DNA from: Helicobacteraceae bacterium | Lineage (GTDB): Bacteria; Campylobacterota; Campylobacteria; Campylobacterales; Sulfurimonadaceae | DNA: 59,055 nt | Assembly: GCA_013138865.1 (NCBI GenBank) | Contig: WTBY01000007.1 | Location: forward strand, 1 to 59,055 | Direction: 5' to 3' | In this document: one piece after another, positions 7,532 to 15,967 of the stretch | How the letters are laid out: each line of letters opens with the position of its first letter | Position numbering within the stretch: the first letter of the stretch is position 1 | Notes under the pieces: model-generated | Database searches by the model: none | Told to the model about the DNA's origin: nothing | Seen by the model: the letters and a program-made list of their open reading frames with translations, nothing else | Program-made: the position numbers and the translations under genes

Positions 7532-7615
7532 TTATAAAACTTTCTCAGCTAAATTTTCAAGTGAACTTTCAAACTTTTCAAATAATATTTCTGCTCTTTT
7601 AAGTAAATTTGTCAT
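7532..7615 (-). CDS. 27-aa small ORF, divergent from the S24 regulator
   Basis: The frame MTNLLKRAEILFEKFESSLE and on ends after 27 codons. A strong ribosome site (AAGGA) sits 7 nt before its ATG at 7615..7613. It is amphipathic and predicted helical. It is convergent with the small membrane protein gene and divergent from the S24 repressor, so it could be transcribed from the shared 116-nt regulatory region. It may equally be a chance frame. Confidence 0.35.
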   Translation of the reverse strand: MTNLLKRAEILFEKFESSLENLAEKVL

Positions 7616-7650
7616 TTTTTATCCTTAATTTCCAAAATAATATACTATTA

Positions 7651-7706
7651 ATGACAAGTTTTCTAAAAATATTGCATTTTGTCATATTTTTATGTATAAT
7701 TGTCAA
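7651..7706 (+). promoter_or_regulatory. Promoter and candidate operator of the S24 regulator gene
   Basis: A promoter TTGCAT (7672-7677), 17-nt spacer, TATAAT (7695-7700) precedes the regulator start at 7731. Three copies of one half-site surround it: ATGACAA (7651-7657) and TTGTCAT (7679-7685) form an inverted pair, and ATTGTCAA (7699-7706) overlaps the -10 and start region. A repressor bound to these would block the promoter, so autorepression is the simple reading. The half-site identity is seen; the binding protein is inferred. Confidence 0.5.
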
Positions 7707-7730
7707 ATAATTAAACTAAAAGGCTAAATT

Positions 7731-8390
7731 ATGAAGACATTTATTGATATAGTAGAAGATATAAAAGATATTCTCTCAAAAGAGAACTTAAGTAAAAAAA
7801 TATTTGACAAAGATATCGCAACAGTATTAGAAATCTCACAAATGAATTTTGCAACTATGAAAAAGAGAGATAAACTTCCATATTTGGAGCTTCTTAACTT
7901 TTGTGCTTTACGTTCTATATCAATCAACTGGCTTCTTTTTAACCAATCACCAGAGAGTTTAGTTGAGTCTACTAATAAACTATATATGGTACGCTATTTT
8001 AATGATCTAAATGTATCAGCAGGAGCTGGTGCAAATAATGAAGATGTAGAATTTGAGCAAATTTCAATTGAGCCAAATTTTGTAGCTTCATTAGGTGGTG
8101 ATAGAGAGTTAAAACATATAGAAGCTATAAACGTTAGTGGTGACTCAATGGAACCTACTTTCAGTTATGGGGATATTGTTTTTATCAATAGGTCTAAGTG
8201 TGATATAGGAAGAGGTGGCGTCTTTACTATTAGAACAGAACATGGTGCTTTTATAAAAAGAGTTCAAAAAAGAGTTGATGGTCTATTAGATGTTATTTCT
8301 GATAATGACACTTATGTAACGCAAACACTCAATGCTTCTGAAATTGAAGTTATAGGACGTGTTGTTGGAAGGTTTGGTAGTGTTGATTAA
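7731..8390 (+). CDS. CI/LexA-like S24 transcriptional regulator
   Basis: The 219-aa protein has an N-terminal domain like phage CI repressors (IVEDIKDILSKENLSKKIFD, ending with SINWLLF at 64-70) and a C-terminal S24 peptidase/dimerisation domain with catalytic serine S139 in VSGDSMEPTF and lysine K176 in AFIKRVQK. An A-G pair in the linker (SAGAGA, 96-101) is the likely self-cleavage site. Such proteins repress and are inactivated by RecA-stimulated cleavage or act as simple stress repressors; which applies is unknown. Its promoter carries repeated TTGTCA half-sites. No prophage genes surround it, so it is either a resident regulator or a prophage relic. Confidence 0.85.
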   Translation: MKTFIDIVEDIKDILSKENLSKKIFDKDIATVLEISQMNFATMKKRDKLPYLELLNFCALRSISINWLLFNQSPESLVESTNKLYMVRYFNDLNVSAGAGANNEDVEFEQISIEPNFVASLGGDRELKHIEAINVSGDSMEPTFSYGDIVFINRSKCDIGRGGVFTIRTEHGAFIKRVQKRVDGLLDVISDNDTYVTQTLNASEIEVIGRVVGRFGSVD

Positions 8391-9690
8391 AAATTTTTCT
8401 TTATTGGTTATTGTACTTCTATTACTTAGTGGGTGTAGTAGTAAGAGAGTAGATATACCTATTTATGATCTTGAACATTTTTCACAAGACCCTGAAACTT
8501 ATGCGGATAAAAACATAGTAAACAAAAATATGCTCCTAGATATACAAAAGAAATATAAAAAGAGTTACTTTAAACCTTGGCATTATACAAAAGTTCCATA
8601 TACTCTAAAAGAGATTATGTGGCCATATGATAGCTACACTAAAGGCAGTAGATATGGGGGTAACTTAGTAGAACTAGAAGATAATTGGTTTGATAAGATG
8701 CTTTATAGGTCAAACTTTAATGAGTATGGTAAGTTAAAAAAGTATGCAATAACTCTTAATTTCACTAATCTAAGAAATTTTCCTACTTCAAAACCTCTTT
8801 TTAGTGATCCTTCTTTAGCAGGAGAGGGTTATCCGTTTGATTATATTCAAAACAGTGCTGTTCATGCAAATGAGCCACTCTATCTTTCTCACTACTCTAA
8901 AGATGGTGCTTGGGTTTACGCTTTTAGCTCTTACGCTACAGGTTGGATTGAACTTAAGGATATAGCTTTTGTGACTTCTACACAGAGAAAGAAATATGAG
9001 AACTTCAAGCATATTTTTATAATAAAAGAGAACTACCCTGTAAAAACATTGGCAGGTGACTTTTTATTACATTCACGAGTTGGTATGTTGCTTCCTATTA
9101 TTGCTACTAAAAAAGATTATTATATAGCTTTAGCCATAGAAAAAAGAGCTAAAAATAGGGCTATATTTACTAAAGTAAAAATTCCAAAAGAGGTAGCATC
9201 CTCTACAGTTTTAAAGTTAAATAGTGAAAACTTAGCCAGTTGTGCAACTGAAATGATGAAGAGTGAATATGGTTGGGGTGGAGTTTTAAAAGAGAGAGAC
9301 TGTTCTTCAACTATAAGAGATATGTTTGTACCTTTTGGAATATGGTTACCTAGAAACTCTGCTCAACAAGCAGCCGTTGGTAAAAGGTTGTCTATAAAAG
9401 ATTTAACTAACAGTGAAAAATTGGAGTTTATAAAAAATAGAGCTATACCTTTTGAGACTCTGCTCTATAAAAAAGGTCATATTTTACTATACCTTGGAGA
9501 GTATGATGGTGAAGTAATGGTTCTTCAAAATGTCTGGGGTATAAAAACTTTTAACGATGGTGTTGAAGGTAGAAAAATCATAGGGCGTACTGTTATTAGT
9601 ACACTTAAACTTGGTGATAGACAAGATGATTTTGATGAAGAGAACTCTCTACTTAATACAATAGAGAGTTTAAACATAATTACTTTATAG
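8380..9690 (+). CDS. Lipoprotein NlpC/P60 peptidoglycan hydrolase with SH3 domains
   Basis: A periplasmic C40-family endopeptidase. With GTG 8380 as start (GGAAGG ribosome site 7 nt upstream) the 436-aa product has a signal peptide and lipobox LLSGC at C19; earlier ATG 8359 would add a non-signal extension, and TTG 8383 is also possible. Next come an NlpC/P60-associated stabilising region, SH3-like domains (NFTNLRNFPTSKPLF; YATGWIELKDIAFV) and the catalytic domain with C308 (KERDCSSTIRDMF) and H367 (KKGHILLYLGEYDG). It starts inside the S24 regulator gene and overlaps the convergent DUF6166 gene by 11 nt. Confidence 0.85.
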   Translation: MLIKNFSLLVIVLLLLSGCSSKRVDIPIYDLEHFSQDPETYADKNIVNKNMLLDIQKKYKKSYFKPWHYTKVPYTLKEIMWPYDSYTKGSRYGGNLVELEDNWFDKMLYRSNFNEYGKLKKYAITLNFTNLRNFPTSKPLFSDPSLAGEGYPFDYIQNSAVHANEPLYLSHYSKDGAWVYAFSSYATGWIELKDIAFVTSTQRKKYENFKHIFIIKENYPVKTLAGDFLLHSRVGMLLPIIATKKDYYIALAIEKRAKNRAIFTKVKIPKEVASSTVLKLNSENLASCATEMMKSEYGWGGVLKERDCSSTIRDMFVPFGIWLPRNSAQQAAVGKRLSIKDLTNSEKLEFIKNRAIPFETLLYKKGHILLYLGEYDGEVMVLQNVWGIKTFNDGVEGRKIIGRTVISTLKLGDRQDDFDEENSLLNTIESLNIITL

Positions 9691-10276
9691 GATGATTTAC
9701 GAGAGTTAAAAGGTCTTTAAATTTTGATACTATCTCTTGGTTTTGTTGGTTTTGAGTATAGAATTGTATCGCTTTTTTACCAAGGCGAGGAATTTCATTT
9801 TTAACAGCCCAACTACTTACTGTTCCTTCTGGAATTTCTAAAATTTGAGATAGTTTTTTTTGTGTTATACCTAACTTTTTACAAGCTTCTTTAACTACAT
9901 TTAACTCTTTTTTAGACTTACCTTTTGTTGAGTTAATTGTAGGTGTAACTTCTAGTTCATGTTTCTCTTTATTATCGATCCACTCTTGTAGTGCATGTGC
10001 ATCAAGTGTCCAATTTTTTTGATCAAGCTTAGCTACAACTTCTTTATTGAATTGTGCTCTATACTTTGTAGCAAATTGAGGGTTAGTCATTTTAACTAAT
10101 ATAGCAAAAGCTAATTGTAAAGGTCCAGCACCAATGTAACCCCAGTCATAGCCATCTCTTGCATGGTTGAAAAGGTCATGTCTTGGGTCTAGATCTTGAT
10201 CATTCATCTGTACTAATCGATTTCCAAGCAGTGTCTTTTTACCACTAAAAACTATATTTTCCATAATAGCATTCAT
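9680..10276 (-). CDS. DUF6166 protein with C-terminal XRE-type HTH
   Basis: The 198-aa protein has an N-terminal DUF6166-like domain (a glycine-rich YIGAGPLQLAFAIL stretch at about 47-60, after DLFNHARDGYDWG) and a C-terminal helix-turn-helix (CKKLGITQKKLSQILEIPEG then TVSSWAVKNEIPRLGKKAIQFY). Between them lies a charged linker (STKGKSKKEL). DUF6166 occurs in phage, plasmid and archaeal proteins of unknown function. The HTH suggests DNA binding with a pyocin-activator-like or chromosome-borne regulatory role. It converges on the NlpC gene, ends overlapping. Confidence 0.7.
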   Translation of the reverse strand: MNAIMENIVFSGKKTLLGNRLVQMNDQDLDPRHDLFNHARDGYDWGYIGAGPLQLAFAILVKMTNPQFATKYRAQFNKEVVAKLDQKNWTLDAHALQEWIDNKEKHELEVTPTINSTKGKSKKELNVVKEACKKLGITQKKLSQILEIPEGTVSSWAVKNEIPRLGKKAIQFYTQNQQNQEIVSKFKDLLTLVNHPIK

Positions 10277-10442
10277 ACTAGTTCCTTTTAAAATCCAAAT
10301 ATTTTAATTATTATCGTCATTAGATTATTTAACTTTAATAGTTCTAAAAATACTTCTAATATTTAATATTAATAGTGATTTATCAAATATAAGTGTAGAC
10401 TACGATTTTAAAATATATAAATTTTGCTAACTAGGAAATAAA

Positions 10443-11216
10443 TTGATAATAGATACACATATACATCTTGATGATGAAAGATATGCAGAAGACTTTGATA
10501 AAGTTATAGCTCGTGCGAAAGAGGGCGGTGTAGAGAAGTTCATTATTCCAGGTGCAGATCCAACTAATTTAGATAGAGCCGTAGAGTTAGCTGATAAATA
10601 TGATGAGATCTATTTTGCTGTAGGTGCCCACCCTTATGATCTAGATTCATTTGAGAGTATAGAGTTTGAGAAATATATGTCACATCCTAAATGTGTAGCT
10701 ATTGGTGAATGTGGACTTGACTACTTTCGTCTTGAAGGAACTACTGAAGAGAAAGAAAAAGTAAAAGCTAGGCAAGCTGATGTATTTAGTAAACATATAG
10801 AAATAGCTAAAAAATATAAGAAGCCATTAATTGTGCATATTCGTGATGCTTCACATGATGCTAAAGTTATTTTACAAAAGTGTGGCTCTAGTGAAGTAGG
10901 TGGCGTTTTGCACTGCTTTAATGCAGATGAAGAGTTACTCTCTCTCGCAAATGATGGTTTTTACTTTGGAATAGGCGGTGTGTTAACCTTTAAAAATGCA
11001 AAAAAACTTCTAAATGTATTACCTCAAATACCAACTGAAAAACTTCTAATAGAAACTGATGGACCATATTTAACTCCACACCCACATAGAGGGGAGAGAA
11101 ATGAGCCATTTTACTGTACTTTAGTAGCTTCTAAAATTGCTGAAATATTAGATTTAGATGAGCAAAATATAGCAAATATGACAACTAAAAATGCACAGGC
11201 ACTATTTCAGCTTTAA
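10443..11216 (+). CDS. tatD: TatD-family metal-dependent deoxyribonuclease
   Basis: TIM-barrel hydrolase with 3'-5' exonuclease-type DNase activity in characterised relatives. The 257-aa protein starts with TTG (AGGAA ribosome site) and has all metal-site motifs: DTHIHLD at 4-10, GECGLDYFR, the histidine strands IVHIRDAS and LHCFNAD, and IETDGPYLTPHP. It leads the conserved block that continues with the lytic transglycosylase and rlpA, though a -10 lies between it and the next gene. Confidence 0.9.
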   Translation: MIIDTHIHLDDERYAEDFDKVIARAKEGGVEKFIIPGADPTNLDRAVELADKYDEIYFAVGAHPYDLDSFESIEFEKYMSHPKCVAIGECGLDYFRLEGTTEEKEKVKARQADVFSKHIEIAKKYKKPLIVHIRDASHDAKVILQKCGSSEVGGVLHCFNADEELLSLANDGFYFGIGGVLTFKNAKKLLNVLPQIPTEKLLIETDGPYLTPHPHRGERNEPFYCTLVASKIAEILDLDEQNIANMTTKNAQALFQL

Positions 11217-11235
11217 AAACCTAAGTTTTGTTCGA

Positions 11236-11241
11236 TATAAT
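11236..11241 (+). promoter_or_regulatory. -10 element ahead of the envelope operon
   Basis: A TATAAT sits 36 nt before the lytic transglycosylase start, after a T-rich segment (AGTTTTGTTCG). It could drive the tightly packed genes from 11277 to 18628. No -35 is recognisable. Confidence 0.4.
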
Positions 11242-11276
11242 ATTAGATTTTAAATATTATAACATATAGGATAAAG

Positions 11277-12509
11277 ATGAAATTTAAACTTTTTTTACTA
11301 ACTCTCCTTCTGCCTGTAATGCTCTTTGGAGCATTAACATTCGATACAAGCCATCAAAAAAGTATGGATGTTTTAGATGCTTTCGACATAGATTCCTCTT
11401 TCATAAATGACCCTGTTCTTATGAAATTACGTAAAACTAAGACGAAAAAGTACCAAAATAAGCGTTTCTTTCAGACTATGGATGAGGCATACTTATTTAT
11501 ACCTATGATTAAAAATATTGTTGCCGAATATGACGCACCACAAGAGTTACTATTTTTGGCTATGGCAGAGTCTAACTTCTCTACAAAAGCATACTCAGTA
11601 AAAAAAGCATCTGGACTATGGCAGTTCATGCCTTATACTGGAAAAGTTTATGGACTTAAAATTGATGCTTATGTTGATGAACGTCGTGATTTAGTTAAGT
11701 CTACTCGTGCAGCTATGAAATTTTTAACTCATTTACATAAAAGGTTTGGTAAGTGGTATTTAGCCGCGATCGCTTATAACTGTGGTGGTGGTAGACTCTC
11801 TAAAGCTATTAGAAGAGCTGGAACTGATGACTTAAAAGTTTTACTGGATCCTAGAAAAAAGTATTTACCTCGAGAGAGCCGTTTTTATATTAGAAAAATT
11901 ATAGCACTTTCACTTATGGCTACTGATGAGTCTTTAATGCTAAATAGTGAGTATGAGTATCTTTTGAATCGTGCAAATGCTTACTCAATATCTACAGTTA
12001 AGTTACCTCGTGGAGAAAAACTTAGTCGTGTAGCAAAACTTATAGGTATGCCTTATAAAGATCTTAAAAAGTTAAATAACCACTTGAAATATGATTTTAT
12101 GCCACCTTATGCTAAAAGTTATGATGTTTATATTCCTTATATAAAGCTCTCAGAGTTTAAGCAAAACTATAAGCCACTTTCGCTTGATAGTGTCTATCTT
12201 GTACATATCGTAACACGTGGTGACAACCTATCTTATTTAGGAAAAAAGTATGGTGTTGGTTATAAGATTATTAAAGATTTTAATAATTTAAAAACAAATA
12301 ACCTTGCTTTAAAGCAGAAGCTGATTATCCCAACAGTTAATAAAAAACAGAAAAGAAAATTTACTTATGACAAAGGTTTTTACACTGTAAAAAGTGGAGA
12401 TACTTTAGACTCTATTTCAAAAAAGTATAGAGTAAGTATAAAGTCTTTAAAAAGAAAGAACTCACTTAAGAGTGATATGATTAGAATTGGTACAAGGCTA
12501 AGCATATAA
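11277..12509 (+). CDS. MltD-like lytic transglycosylase with two LysM domains
   Basis: A secreted peptidoglycan lyase. The 410-aa sequence begins with a signal peptide (MKFKLFLLTLLLPVMLFGAL), followed by an SLT domain with catalytic E98 in LAMAESNF, then KKASGLWQFMPYTGK and AAIAYNCGGGRL. Two LysM modules follow: about 308-351 (VHIVTRGDNLSYLGKKYGV) and 366-410 (YTVKSGDTLDSISKKYRVSI), which bind glycan strands. There is no lipobox, unlike E. coli MltD. Its stop overlaps the rlpA start by one base. The same pair occurs in Campylobacter. Confidence 0.92.
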   Translation: MKFKLFLLTLLLPVMLFGALTFDTSHQKSMDVLDAFDIDSSFINDPVLMKLRKTKTKKYQNKRFFQTMDEAYLFIPMIKNIVAEYDAPQELLFLAMAESNFSTKAYSVKKASGLWQFMPYTGKVYGLKIDAYVDERRDLVKSTRAAMKFLTHLHKRFGKWYLAAIAYNCGGGRLSKAIRRAGTDDLKVLLDPRKKYLPRESRFYIRKIIALSLMATDESLMLNSEYEYLLNRANAYSISTVKLPRGEKLSRVAKLIGMPYKDLKKLNNHLKYDFMPPYAKSYDVYIPYIKLSEFKQNYKPLSLDSVYLVHIVTRGDNLSYLGKKYGVGYKIIKDFNNLKTNNLALKQKLIIPTVNKKQKRKFTYDKGFYTVKSGDTLDSISKKYRVSIKSLKRKNSLKSDMIRIGTRLSI

Positions 12510-13300
12510 TGAAACTTATAAATATACTGTTAGTTTTAGCTCTTGGACTTTTTATATCTGGTTGTAGTCGTAAAAGCATCCCTTACTATGGAAGTTCTTA
12601 CTCTTCAACTCATGGAAGTTATAAGTCACAACCAAACCCTAAAAAATACTCCCATCCAACAATGCGTCCTTATACTATTAGAGGAAAACGTTACCATCCA
12701 ACAGTTGTAAGTGTTGGAGAGACTTTTGATGGTGTAGCTTCTTGGTATGGACCTAACTTTCATGGTAAGTTAACATCTAACGGTGAGACTTATAATATGC
12801 ATGCAATGACAGCAGCACATAAAACTTTTCCTATGAATACAATTGTAAAAGTTACAAATAAGCGTAACGGAAAAAGCACAATTGTACGCATTAACGATCG
12901 TGGACCATTTGTTGACGATCGTATAATAGATATGAGTAAACTATCTGCTGGTAAGATTGATATGCGAGGACATGGAACTACAAATGTTCGTCTTGAAATA
13001 CTTGGCTTTGACTATAAAGGTAAAGATGCTCCTAGTAAAAAGAATATAGCTAAGTCTCCTAAGACTAAAGTGATTGGCTCTTTCTCTTTACAAATAGGCT
13101 CTTTTTCAAACTTTAGTGGAGCTCAACAGTTTCAACAAAAGCATGATCGTACTCAAGGCTATAGAACAGTTATAAAAGATGTTGATGTTAATGGCCAATC
13201 AATGTATAAAGTTTTAATACGCGGTTTTAAAAGTGATGATGAAGCAAGAGACTTCAAAAAAATTGGCTTATTTAAGCACTCATTTATAGTAAGGGATTAA
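12509..13300 (+). CDS. rlpA: RlpA-like lipoprotein (septal lytic transglycosylase family)
   Basis: The 263-aa lipoprotein has lipobox FISGC (C19), a double-psi beta-barrel domain at about 75-167 (GVASWYGPNFHGKLTSNGE; AAHKTFPMNT; INDRGPF) and a C-terminal SPOR domain at 191-263 (SFSLQIGSFSNFSGAQQF), which targets denuded glycan at division sites. In Pseudomonas the family cleaves naked glycan strands; enzymatic activity in this branch is not certain. It is coupled to the upstream transglycosylase and hisB follows after 2 nt. Confidence 0.9.
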   Translation: MKLINILLVLALGLFISGCSRKSIPYYGSSYSSTHGSYKSQPNPKKYSHPTMRPYTIRGKRYHPTVVSVGETFDGVASWYGPNFHGKLTSNGETYNMHAMTAAHKTFPMNTIVKVTNKRNGKSTIVRINDRGPFVDDRIIDMSKLSAGKIDMRGHGTTNVRLEILGFDYKGKDAPSKKNIAKSPKTKVIGSFSLQIGSFSNFSGAQQFQQKHDRTQGYRTVIKDVDVNGQSMYKVLIRGFKSDDEARDFKKIGLFKHSFIVRD

Positions 13301-13302
13301 AA

Positions 13303-13875
13303 ATGGTAGAGTTAAGTAGAAAAACAAAAGAGACAGATATTAAAATAAAATTAGCTATTAATTCTAGTGGAAAAAGTACTATTAAGAGTGGTGTTGGTTT
13401 TCTTGATCACATGTTAGAAAGTTTTTCTAAACACTCTCTTATAGATATTGATCTTAGTTGTGAGGGTGACACTCATATAGATGATCACCATAGTGTTGAA
13501 GATATCGCAATCACTTTAGGACAAGCTCTATCTAAAGCTATTTACCCAATAGAAAAAGTAGAACGCTTCGGTAGTGCAACTGTTGTTATGGATGAAGCAG
13601 CCGTTACAACTGACCTAGATCTTAGTAATAGACCTTTTTTAGTTTATGAGTGTGATATAGATGGAAAAGTTGGTGACTTTGATGTTGAGCTTGTTGAAGA
13701 GTTCTTTCGAGCATTAGCTTTTAACTCAGGTATAACAGCACATATAATTATGCAAAGAGGAAAAAATAAGCACCATATTATAGAAGCAGCATTTAAAAGC
13801 TTTGCGGTTGCTCTTAGGCGCTCTTTAACTAAGAATGATGCTTTAGGTATTCCTAGTACTAAAGGTGTTCTGTGA
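13303..13875 (+). CDS. hisB: Imidazoleglycerol-phosphate dehydratase
   Basis: Dehydrates imidazoleglycerol phosphate to imidazoleacetol phosphate in histidine synthesis. At 190 aa it is the monofunctional form without the histidinol-phosphatase domain. It shows the two metal-binding repeats: DDHHSVED at 60-67 and KHHIIEAAFKSF near the C-terminus, with VGFLDHML before them. It is inserted in an envelope operon between rlpA and kdsC; hisG is at 46.3 kb, so the pathway genes are scattered. Confidence 0.96.
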   Translation: MVELSRKTKETDIKIKLAINSSGKSTIKSGVGFLDHMLESFSKHSLIDIDLSCEGDTHIDDHHSVEDIAITLGQALSKAIYPIEKVERFGSATVVMDEAAVTTDLDLSNRPFLVYECDIDGKVGDFDVELVEEFFRALAFNSGITAHIIMQRGKNKHHIIEAAFKSFAVALRRSLTKNDALGIPSTKGVL

Positions 13876-14366
13876 TCGAACTTATAGTCCTTGATGTTGA
13901 TGGCTGTTTAAGTAATGGTCAAATAACTTATAGTGAAGATGAAGTTGAAATTAAGTCATTTAATGTAAAAGATGGTTTAGCTATTAGATCATGGGGACGA
14001 CTTGGGAAAAAAATAGCGATCATAACAGGTCGTGAGTCAAAAATAGTTGAGCGTCGTGCAGGTGAGCTAAAAGTTGACTTTATACACCAAGGTATAAGTG
14101 ACAAAGCAACACTACTAAATAATATCGTAGATGAGTTAGGTATAACTATGCAAAATGTAGCTGCGATCGGAGATGATATGAATGATTATAAAATGCTAAA
14201 AAGTGTTGGACTATCATTTACTCCAAATGATGGTTCTAAGCATATAAAAGAGATAGTTAACACTGTTTTAGAAACAAAAGGTGGAGATGGTGCCGTTCGT
14301 GAAATGATCGAATTACTTCTTAAAAGAGATAACCTAGAAGAGGAGTTTTTAGATCTGTGGCGTTAA
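13872..14366 (+). CDS. kdsC: 3-Deoxy-D-manno-octulosonate 8-phosphate phosphatase
   Basis: HAD phosphatase giving KDO from KDO-8-phosphate for lipid A inner core synthesis. The 164-aa protein has motif I DVDGCLSNG with D8 and D10, the cap-less core with IAIITGRESKIVERRAGEL, and motif IV AAIGDDMNDYKML. It starts with GTG overlapping the hisB stop by 4 nt, and lptC starts with GTG inside its last codons. Its grouping with lptC and lptA fits LPS assembly. Confidence 0.93.
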   Translation: MIELIVLDVDGCLSNGQITYSEDEVEIKSFNVKDGLAIRSWGRLGKKIAIITGRESKIVERRAGELKVDFIHQGISDKATLLNNIVDELGITMQNVAAIGDDMNDYKMLKSVGLSFTPNDGSKHIKEIVNTVLETKGGDGAVREMIELLLKRDNLEEEFLDLWR

Positions 14367-14875
14367 ATATAACTAGCTTTATCTCTTTTATTGGTGCGAT
14401 CCTTTTAGTGATTTTATACTCTTTTGATCCTATAAAAGTTTCATTTAAAGATTCAACAAACGTAGCTGAACTAGAGGTTTATAACTTTGTTATGTATGAG
14501 TTAAATAAAGAAGCACTACAAAGTGTCTCAGCAGGTCAGAGTGGTTCTAAATTTAATGATCGAGTAGAAGCAAAAAAAATTGATTTTACATCAAATGGCG
14601 ATGGTAATTTACAAAATATAGTAGCGGATAGAGCCGTTTATGACTATAAACTTTTAAAGTTAGAAAAAAATGTTAACTATATTAGAGAAGATGGAACTCT
14701 TTTTAACTCTGAAACTCTTTTTTATGATAAAAAAGAGAACTTAATATATACAAAGAGTGACTTTAGTAGTGAAAAAGGTAAAAATAGTGTTAATGGACTA
14801 AATTTAGCTTATAATATTAAAACAACTCAACTTACAGCTAAAAATATAGTAGCTAAATTTGATATTAAGGATTAA
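14357..14875 (+). CDS. lptC: LPS export ABC transporter periplasmic protein LptC
   Basis: A 172-aa protein with one N-terminal membrane helix (SFISFIGAILLVILYSF) and a beta-jellyroll periplasmic domain of LptC type (LQNIVADRAVYDYKLLKLEK; GTLFNSETLFYDKKENLIYT). It passes LPS from LptBFG to LptA. Sequence conservation in this family is low; the assignment relies on topology and on position between kdsC and lptA. GTG start, overlapping kdsC by 10 nt. Confidence 0.85.
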   Translation: MALNITSFISFIGAILLVILYSFDPIKVSFKDSTNVAELEVYNFVMYELNKEALQSVSAGQSGSKFNDRVEAKKIDFTSNGDGNLQNIVADRAVYDYKLLKLEKNVNYIREDGTLFNSETLFYDKKENLIYTKSDFSSEKGKNSVNGLNLAYNIKTTQLTAKNIVAKFDIKD

Positions 14876-14876
14876 A

Positions 14877-15338
14877 ATGAGAATTATTTTATTAAGCTGT
14901 CTATTTTTACTATCTTTTTTAAAAGCTTCTGAGTTAAATATAGTTTCAGACTCTTATAGTGGTAATCAGAAAAAAGGTGTTTCTAAATTTTCTGGTAATG
15001 TTAAAATTCAAAAAACAAAAGATAGACTAGAAGCACAAAGTGTTACAGTGTATACAGACGAAGCAAATAAACCTACAAAAATGGTAGCAACAGGTGATGT
15101 AACTTTTTTTGTTGTAGCTGAAAATAACTCAACTTTTAAAGGTATTGCACAACGAGTTGTTTACCTTCCAAATAAAAAAGAGTATAACTTCTTTGATGGT
15201 GTTGAGCTTTTTCAAGTTAATGAAAAAAAGACGATTAAAGGTGAGCATGTATGTGTAAATTTAACTACATCGCAAGCTACTGCAAAGGGTGATGATAAAG
15301 CACCAGTACGCATGAGTTTTGAAATAGATGAGAAGTAA
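14877..15338 (+). CDS. lptA: LPS transport periplasmic protein LptA
   Basis: I place the start at ATG 14877, one base after the lptC stop with AAGGA upstream; this gives a clean signal peptide (MRIILLSCLFLLSFLKASE) and 153 aa. An ATG 18 nt earlier is less likely. The mature part is an OstA-like beta-jellyroll (LNIVSDSYSGNQKKGVSKF; GNVKIQKTKDRLEAQSVTVY), forming the periplasmic bridge for LPS transport. Confidence 0.88.
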   Translation: MRIILLSCLFLLSFLKASELNIVSDSYSGNQKKGVSKFSGNVKIQKTKDRLEAQSVTVYTDEANKPTKMVATGDVTFFVVAENNSTFKGIAQRVVYLPNKKEYNFFDGVELFQVNEKKTIKGEHVCVNLTTSQATAKGDDKAPVRMSFEIDEK

Positions 15339-15349
15339 AAAGGTATAGC

Positions 15350-15967
15350 ATGGTAGACATAGTAGAAGCAAAATTTTTAACATCAGCACCAAATATAAAA
15401 TTATCTCCTGAAAATGAGTATCAAAATGAGGTAGTCTTTATGGCTAGATCAAATGTAGGTAAAAGTTCACTTTTAAACTCATTAACTAACCATAAAAATT
15501 TGGCTAAAGTATCAGCAACACCAGGTAAAACACGTCTTATAAACTACTTTGATGTAACTTTTTTAGATCGTGACAATGGTGCTAAAGATTATGCAAATTT
15601 TGTGGATCTTCCAGGTTTTGGTTATGCAAGGGTTTCTAAGAGTATTAAAAAAGATTGGGAAAAGAACTTAACTGACTTTATAGCGTTACGTAAAAATGTA
15701 AAAGTATTTGTCCATTTAGTGGACTGTAGACACCCCAACCTTGAGATCGATAACTCTGTTTCTAACTACTTACTAGAGTGTGCTAATGAGTCACAAGTTA
15801 TTTTAAGAGTCTTTACTAAAGTAGATAAGTTAAATCAAAAAGAGCAAGGAGCACTTCTACGTGACTACCCTGGTGCTATTATGATCTCTAACTCTAAAAA
15901 AAGAGGTATTGATAAGCTTCGTAACATTATTCATGACATTTTATTTGAAGACAATATAGACGAATGA
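15350..15967 (+). CDS. engB: Ribosome biogenesis GTPase YsxC/EngB
   Basis: Essential GTPase for large ribosomal subunit maturation. The 205-aa protein has G1 ARSNVGKSS at 32-40, the switch ATPGKTRLINYF, G3 DLPGFGYA and G4 TKVDKL, in the order expected for the TrmE-Era-EngA-YihA-Septin class. The next gene overlaps its stop by 4 nt (ATGA). Confidence 0.95.
   Translation: MVDIVEAKFLTSAPNIKLSPENEYQNEVVFMARSNVGKSSLLNSLTNHKNLAKVSATPGKTRLINYFDVTFLDRDNGAKDYANFVDLPGFGYARVSKSIKKDWEKNLTDFIALRKNVKVFVHLVDCRHPNLEIDNSVSNYLLECANESQVILRVFTKVDKLNQKEQGALLRDYPGAIMISNSKKRGIDKLRNIIHDILFEDNIDE

Noticed and set aside
10357-10371. Palindrome TAATATT-T-AATATTA between the DUF6166 gene and tatD
   Set aside because: Made only of A and T in a very AT-rich gap; such palindromes are expected by chance.
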